DNA of 8,770 bases from Gemmatimonadota bacterium (GTDB taxonomy: Bacteria; GCA-2686955): NCBI GenBank assembly GCA_002686955.1, contig NYZA01000057.1, forward strand, positions 1 through 8,770. Direction: 5' to 3'. Shown here one piece after another: positions 6,748 through 8,770 of the stretch. The notes beneath the pieces were generated by a model. It was not told where the DNA came from, ran no database searches, and was given only the letters and a program-made list of their open reading frames with translations. The position numbers and the translations under genes are program-made. How positions within the stretch are numbered: the first letter of the stretch is position 1; every line of letters begins with the position of its first letter.

Positions 6748-7806
6748 TTATTGAGCGACATATTTGCGAATTCGCTCCTGGATCGTATCGGCTGCTAGTT
6801 GATTTCCCGCAATATTCCAATGAGAATTCCTGGGCAGATATAGCCGATCGGAAGATGTCGAATAAGCGTCGTATAGGTCGAGGTTGTCTATGCCCAGCGC
6901 GTCGAGAGCACTGTGCAGTTTTCGGTTGGGCAGGGAGATATCCCACTCGTCCAGTCCCAAATCTGGGTAGTAGGTATCCATGACATCCTCCATGAGCTCG
7001 CGATTCACTTGCATCTCATCAGGGATGATGACAACCATCATTTCCATGTCGTTGTTCTTGCACAAAGTGTGAATGTGATCCAAGTAATAGAGAGCATTTT
7101 CCAAGTCGACGGGGAACTTGGCATCATCGATCAAATAGATGCTGCTACGACTGTGCTCCATAGCCAGGTACGAATCTATGTCGAGGCTTGGACATGTGTC
7201 GCAATAAGCGGAGTTTCCATGTACGACCTGCCCCTCGTAGTTGGTGTGCAGATTGACCATTGTATGCAGCAAAGAAGCTACGTACGAGTATTCATACGCC
7301 TTTTTCTTCTTGCTCTGTTCGAAATCGTTTCCGATGAAGAAGGAGACCAAGACCATGTCCGGCTGGAGTTCGAGCCCCTCGTCGATCAGCAGTGACAAGT
7401 ACCCATGTGGGCCAATCGAGGGAATCCCCATGTTTAGTATCTCGACATCGAGACCATCGGCTTGAAGCTGAGATTCGATTAGTGATAGATAGTTGTACTT
7501 GTACGGTACGATTCCGAAGGCGAAAGAGTCGCCGATCCCGAGGATGCGGTAGATGCGCGGATCTCTCTGCGCGAACTCCTCATCCTTGAAGCCGAGGGAA
7601 TTGAGTTTGAAATCTAGCTCATCCGCGAAAGGCCTGCCTCGAAACCGGTTGTAGGAGTCGCTATAAAAGACGTACGACTGGATGTAGTGATTGCTCAAGC
7701 GCAGAGCAATCTCCGCCATGAACAGAGTTATGAGAACGATCCCGGCAGCCCGAAAGAGAATCGATTTGGCATTGCCGAGCTTCTGTATCTTGTTCATGGA
7801 AATCAT
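6748..7806 (-). CDS. Membrane-anchored SGNH/GDSL-like hydrolase, possible catalytic Asp loss
   Basis: A 352-aa protein of the SGNH hydrolase fold, which cleaves or transfers acyl groups on lipids or sugars. One N-terminal transmembrane helix (about 16-36, ILFRAAGIVLITLFMAEIAL) should hold the domain on the outer face of the inner membrane. The nucleophile block is ILGIGDSFAFG at 88-98 (Ser94). A second block, SFFIGNDF (155-162), holds the oxyanion Asn160. The third, LPRNSHWNIAGN (324-335), contains His329. Relatives usually read D-x-H-W-N here, but this protein has Asn327 (codon AAT, one base from GAT), so it may be slow, dyad-dependent or inactive. Start codons at 7806 and 7797 are both in frame and neither has a good ribosome binding site. 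It converges on the cupin remnant with 21 bases between. Local GC is low (about 42-53% in three sampled 60-base blocks, against 70% in a sampled helicase block), hinting at transfer. Confidence 0.85.
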   Translation of the reverse strand: MISMNKIQKLGNAKSILFRAAGIVLITLFMAEIALRLSNHYIQSYVFYSDSYNRFRGRPFADELDFKLNSLGFKDEEFAQRDPRIYRILGIGDSFAFGIVPYKYNYLSLIESQLQADGLDVEILNMGIPSIGPHGYLSLLIDEGLELQPDMVLVSFFIGNDFEQSKKKKAYEYSYVASLLHTMVNLHTNYEGQVVHGNSAYCDTCPSLDIDSYLAMEHSRSSIYLIDDAKFPVDLENALYYLDHIHTLCKNNDMEMMVVIIPDEMQVNRELMEDVMDTYYPDLGLDEWDISLPNRKLHSALDALGIDNLDLYDAYSTSSDRLYLPRNSHWNIAGNQLAADTIQERIRKYVAQ

Positions 7807-7826
7807 GATCTGGAGGCTATCCGACT

Positions 7827-7856
7827 CGACAGGGCGTGTTCAAGTTCGCCTTGTCG
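7827..7856. terminator. Hairpin between SNF2 and SGNH genes, weak terminator candidate
   Basis: Bases 7827-7836 (CGACAGGGCG) pair with 7847-7856 (CGCCTTGTCG) around a 10-nt loop (TGTTCAAGTT). The stem begins three bases past the SNF2 stop codon (TAG at 7860-7862 on the minus strand). Read as minus-strand RNA, the stem has one A-C mismatch; as plus-strand RNA, the same position is a G-U wobble. No U-run follows on the minus strand, so if it ends SNF2 transcription it does so imperfectly or with a cofactor. It is also the only sequence able to hold a promoter for the SGNH gene. Confidence 0.4.
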
Positions 7857-7859
7857 AAG

Positions 7860-8770
7860 CTACTCCGAGAAGAGCAGCTCCAAATCTTCCCGGTCGAGTC
7901 CCGCGGCAAGCCCATCGTCGCCCCCCAGCACGGCCGCGGCTAGATGTCGTTTGCGCTCCTGCATAAGGCGGATACGCGATTCCACCGTGCCGGAGGCGAC
8001 CAGCCGGTAGGCAACGACGGGGCGGGTCTGGCCGATCCGGTGGGCGCGGTCGGTGGCCTGGTCCTCGACGGCGGGGTTCCACCAGGGGTCTAGATGGAAG
8101 ACGTAGTCGGCGCGTGTGAGATTGAGACCGGTTCCGCCGGCTCTGAGACCGATCAGAAAGAGGGGAGGACCATCCTCGGCCTGGAATGCTCCCACGAGCG
8201 CGGGGCGTCTGGCGGTGGGGGTCGAGCCATCGAGACGGAGCCAAGGCAAACCGAGGTCCTCCAGGACGGTTTCGACATGGTCGAGGAAGCTCGTGAACTG
8301 GCTGAAGATCAGCGCCGCGTGGCCTTCGGAGACCAGTTCCGGCAGCATCCCCTTGAGCACCTGTAGCTTGGCGGAGCCTCTGAGGGCCGGGGGAACCTCG
8401 TCGCCCAATAGACGAGGATCGCAGGCGATCTGACGCAACCTCGTCAGGGCGGCCAGCACGTGAATTGTTGCTCGTCCGATTCCTTCGGCCTCGACCCTAC
8501 CAAAGACCTCTCCGCGAACGGTGCGCAGCACTTCGGTGTAGAGACGCGCCTGGCCGGGGAGGAGCTCGACCGGTAGCTCGACCTCGGTGCGGGGGGGGAG
8601 CTCCTCGAGGACTTCGGTCTTGAGACGGCGCATCAGGTAGGGGCGGATGCGCTCGTGCAGCATGGTCGCCGATTTGGCGCCGGCCTCGCCGCCGGCCGCG
8701 ATCGGGCGATCGAAGAGGTCGAGGAAGTCGGACTGGCGCCCTAGCATGGCGGGGAGCACCAGATCGAAGA
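7860..8770 (-). CDS. SNF2-family DEAD/DEAH-type helicase, C-terminal part (5' end beyond window)
   Basis: The visible 302 residues are the C-terminal helicase lobe of a SNF2/RapA-like ATPase; the frame is open to base 8770, so the N-terminal lobe lies outside. The visible start, FDLVLPAMLGRQSDFLDLF, is typical of the SNF2 segment between the two lobes. LRPYLMRRLKTEVLEELPP follows, then motif IV (ALIFSQFTSFLDH), WLRLDGST, motif V (LRAGGTGLNLTRAD, then LDPWWNPA) and motif VI (QATDRAHRIGQTRPV), ending ELLFSE. These are the residues that couple ATP hydrolysis to DNA translocation. In motif V the residue before LRAGGTG is Gly (LIGLRAGG) where many relatives have Ser; this is minor. In bacteria such proteins move along duplex DNA or displace bound proteins, and are sometimes part of defence or repair loci, but nothing beside it shows that here. 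The family is certain, the role unknown. Confidence 0.95.
   Translation of the reverse strand, partial: FDLVLPAMLGRQSDFLDLFDRPIAAGGEAGAKSATMLHERIRPYLMRRLKTEVLEELPPRTEVELPVELLPGQARLYTEVLRTVRGEVFGRVEAEGIGRATIHVLAALTRLRQIACDPRLLGDEVPPALRGSAKLQVLKGMLPELVSEGHAALIFSQFTSFLDHVETVLEDLGLPWLRLDGSTPTARRPALVGAFQAEDGPPLFLIGLRAGGTGLNLTRADYVFHLDPWWNPAVEDQATDRAHRIGQTRPVVAYRLVASGTVESRIRLMQERKRHLAAAVLGGDDGLAAGLDREDLELLFSE

Noticed and set aside
7817-7843. Minus-strand TTGAAC / GATAGC as a promoter for the SGNH gene
   Set aside because: The -35-like hexamer matches 4 of 6 and the -10-like only 3 of 6, at 16-bp spacing, and the leader would be about nine bases. This is no better than chance.
1-8770. CRISPR array, tRNA, rRNA or transposase
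   Set aside because: No regularly spaced direct repeats, no tRNA-like cloverleaf with the conserved T-arm sequence, and no transposase or integrase reading frame were seen.

Overview
This is a GC-rich bacterial window with a Gram-negative style of gene content: two proteins with clear Sec signal peptides and a third with a probable one, a polytopic membrane enzyme, an SGNH-type esterase and a SNF2-family helicase. Together with the seven-blade FG-GAP protein and the secreted matrixin-type protease, this suits a large-genome lineage such as Myxococcota, Acidobacteriota or a related group. No rRNA, tRNA or marker gene is present, so the assignment is only a guess.

Layout, left to right. Bases 53-228 form a 176-bp imperfect palindrome whose right arm touches the stop codon of a class I SAM-dependent methyltransferase (minus strand, 229-828). 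A 178-bp divergent gap separates it from a plus-strand run of four full genes and one remnant: a secreted protein with a probable small beta-barrel domain (1007-1882), a secreted matrixin-like zinc metalloprotease with a C-terminal CARDB-like domain (1957-3039), a GC-rich terminator hairpin (3066-3096), a secreted seven-blade FG-GAP beta-propeller (3116-4507), a membrane-anchored alkaline-phosphatase-superfamily ('sulfatase') enzyme with Thr at the nucleophile position (4527-6455), and the C-terminal half of a cupin (6460-6726). Converging on it is a minus-strand, membrane-anchored SGNH/GDSL-like protein (6748-7806) of clearly lower GC. The window ends inside the C-terminal helicase lobe of a SNF2-family protein (minus strand, 7860 to beyond 8770).

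How the genes may work together. The beta-barrel protein and the metalloprotease look like a secreted pair. A partner or inhibitor role for the first is a hypothesis drawn from gene order and a predicted TIMP/netrin-like strand pattern, not from any diagnostic residue. The FG-GAP propeller may also act at the cell surface. The sulfatase-like and SGNH proteins both face the envelope and may hydrolyse or transfer phosphate, sulfate or acyl groups on glycans or lipids, but nothing in the sequence fixes a substrate. The methyltransferase and the helicase look unrelated to this secreted cluster. No complete known defence system, CRISPR array, transposase or biosynthetic cluster is visible. The most unusual items are the long palindrome, the barrel-protein/protease pair, the half cupin joined to the end of the sulfatase gene, and the low-GC SGNH gene with an Asn where its relatives usually have Asp.
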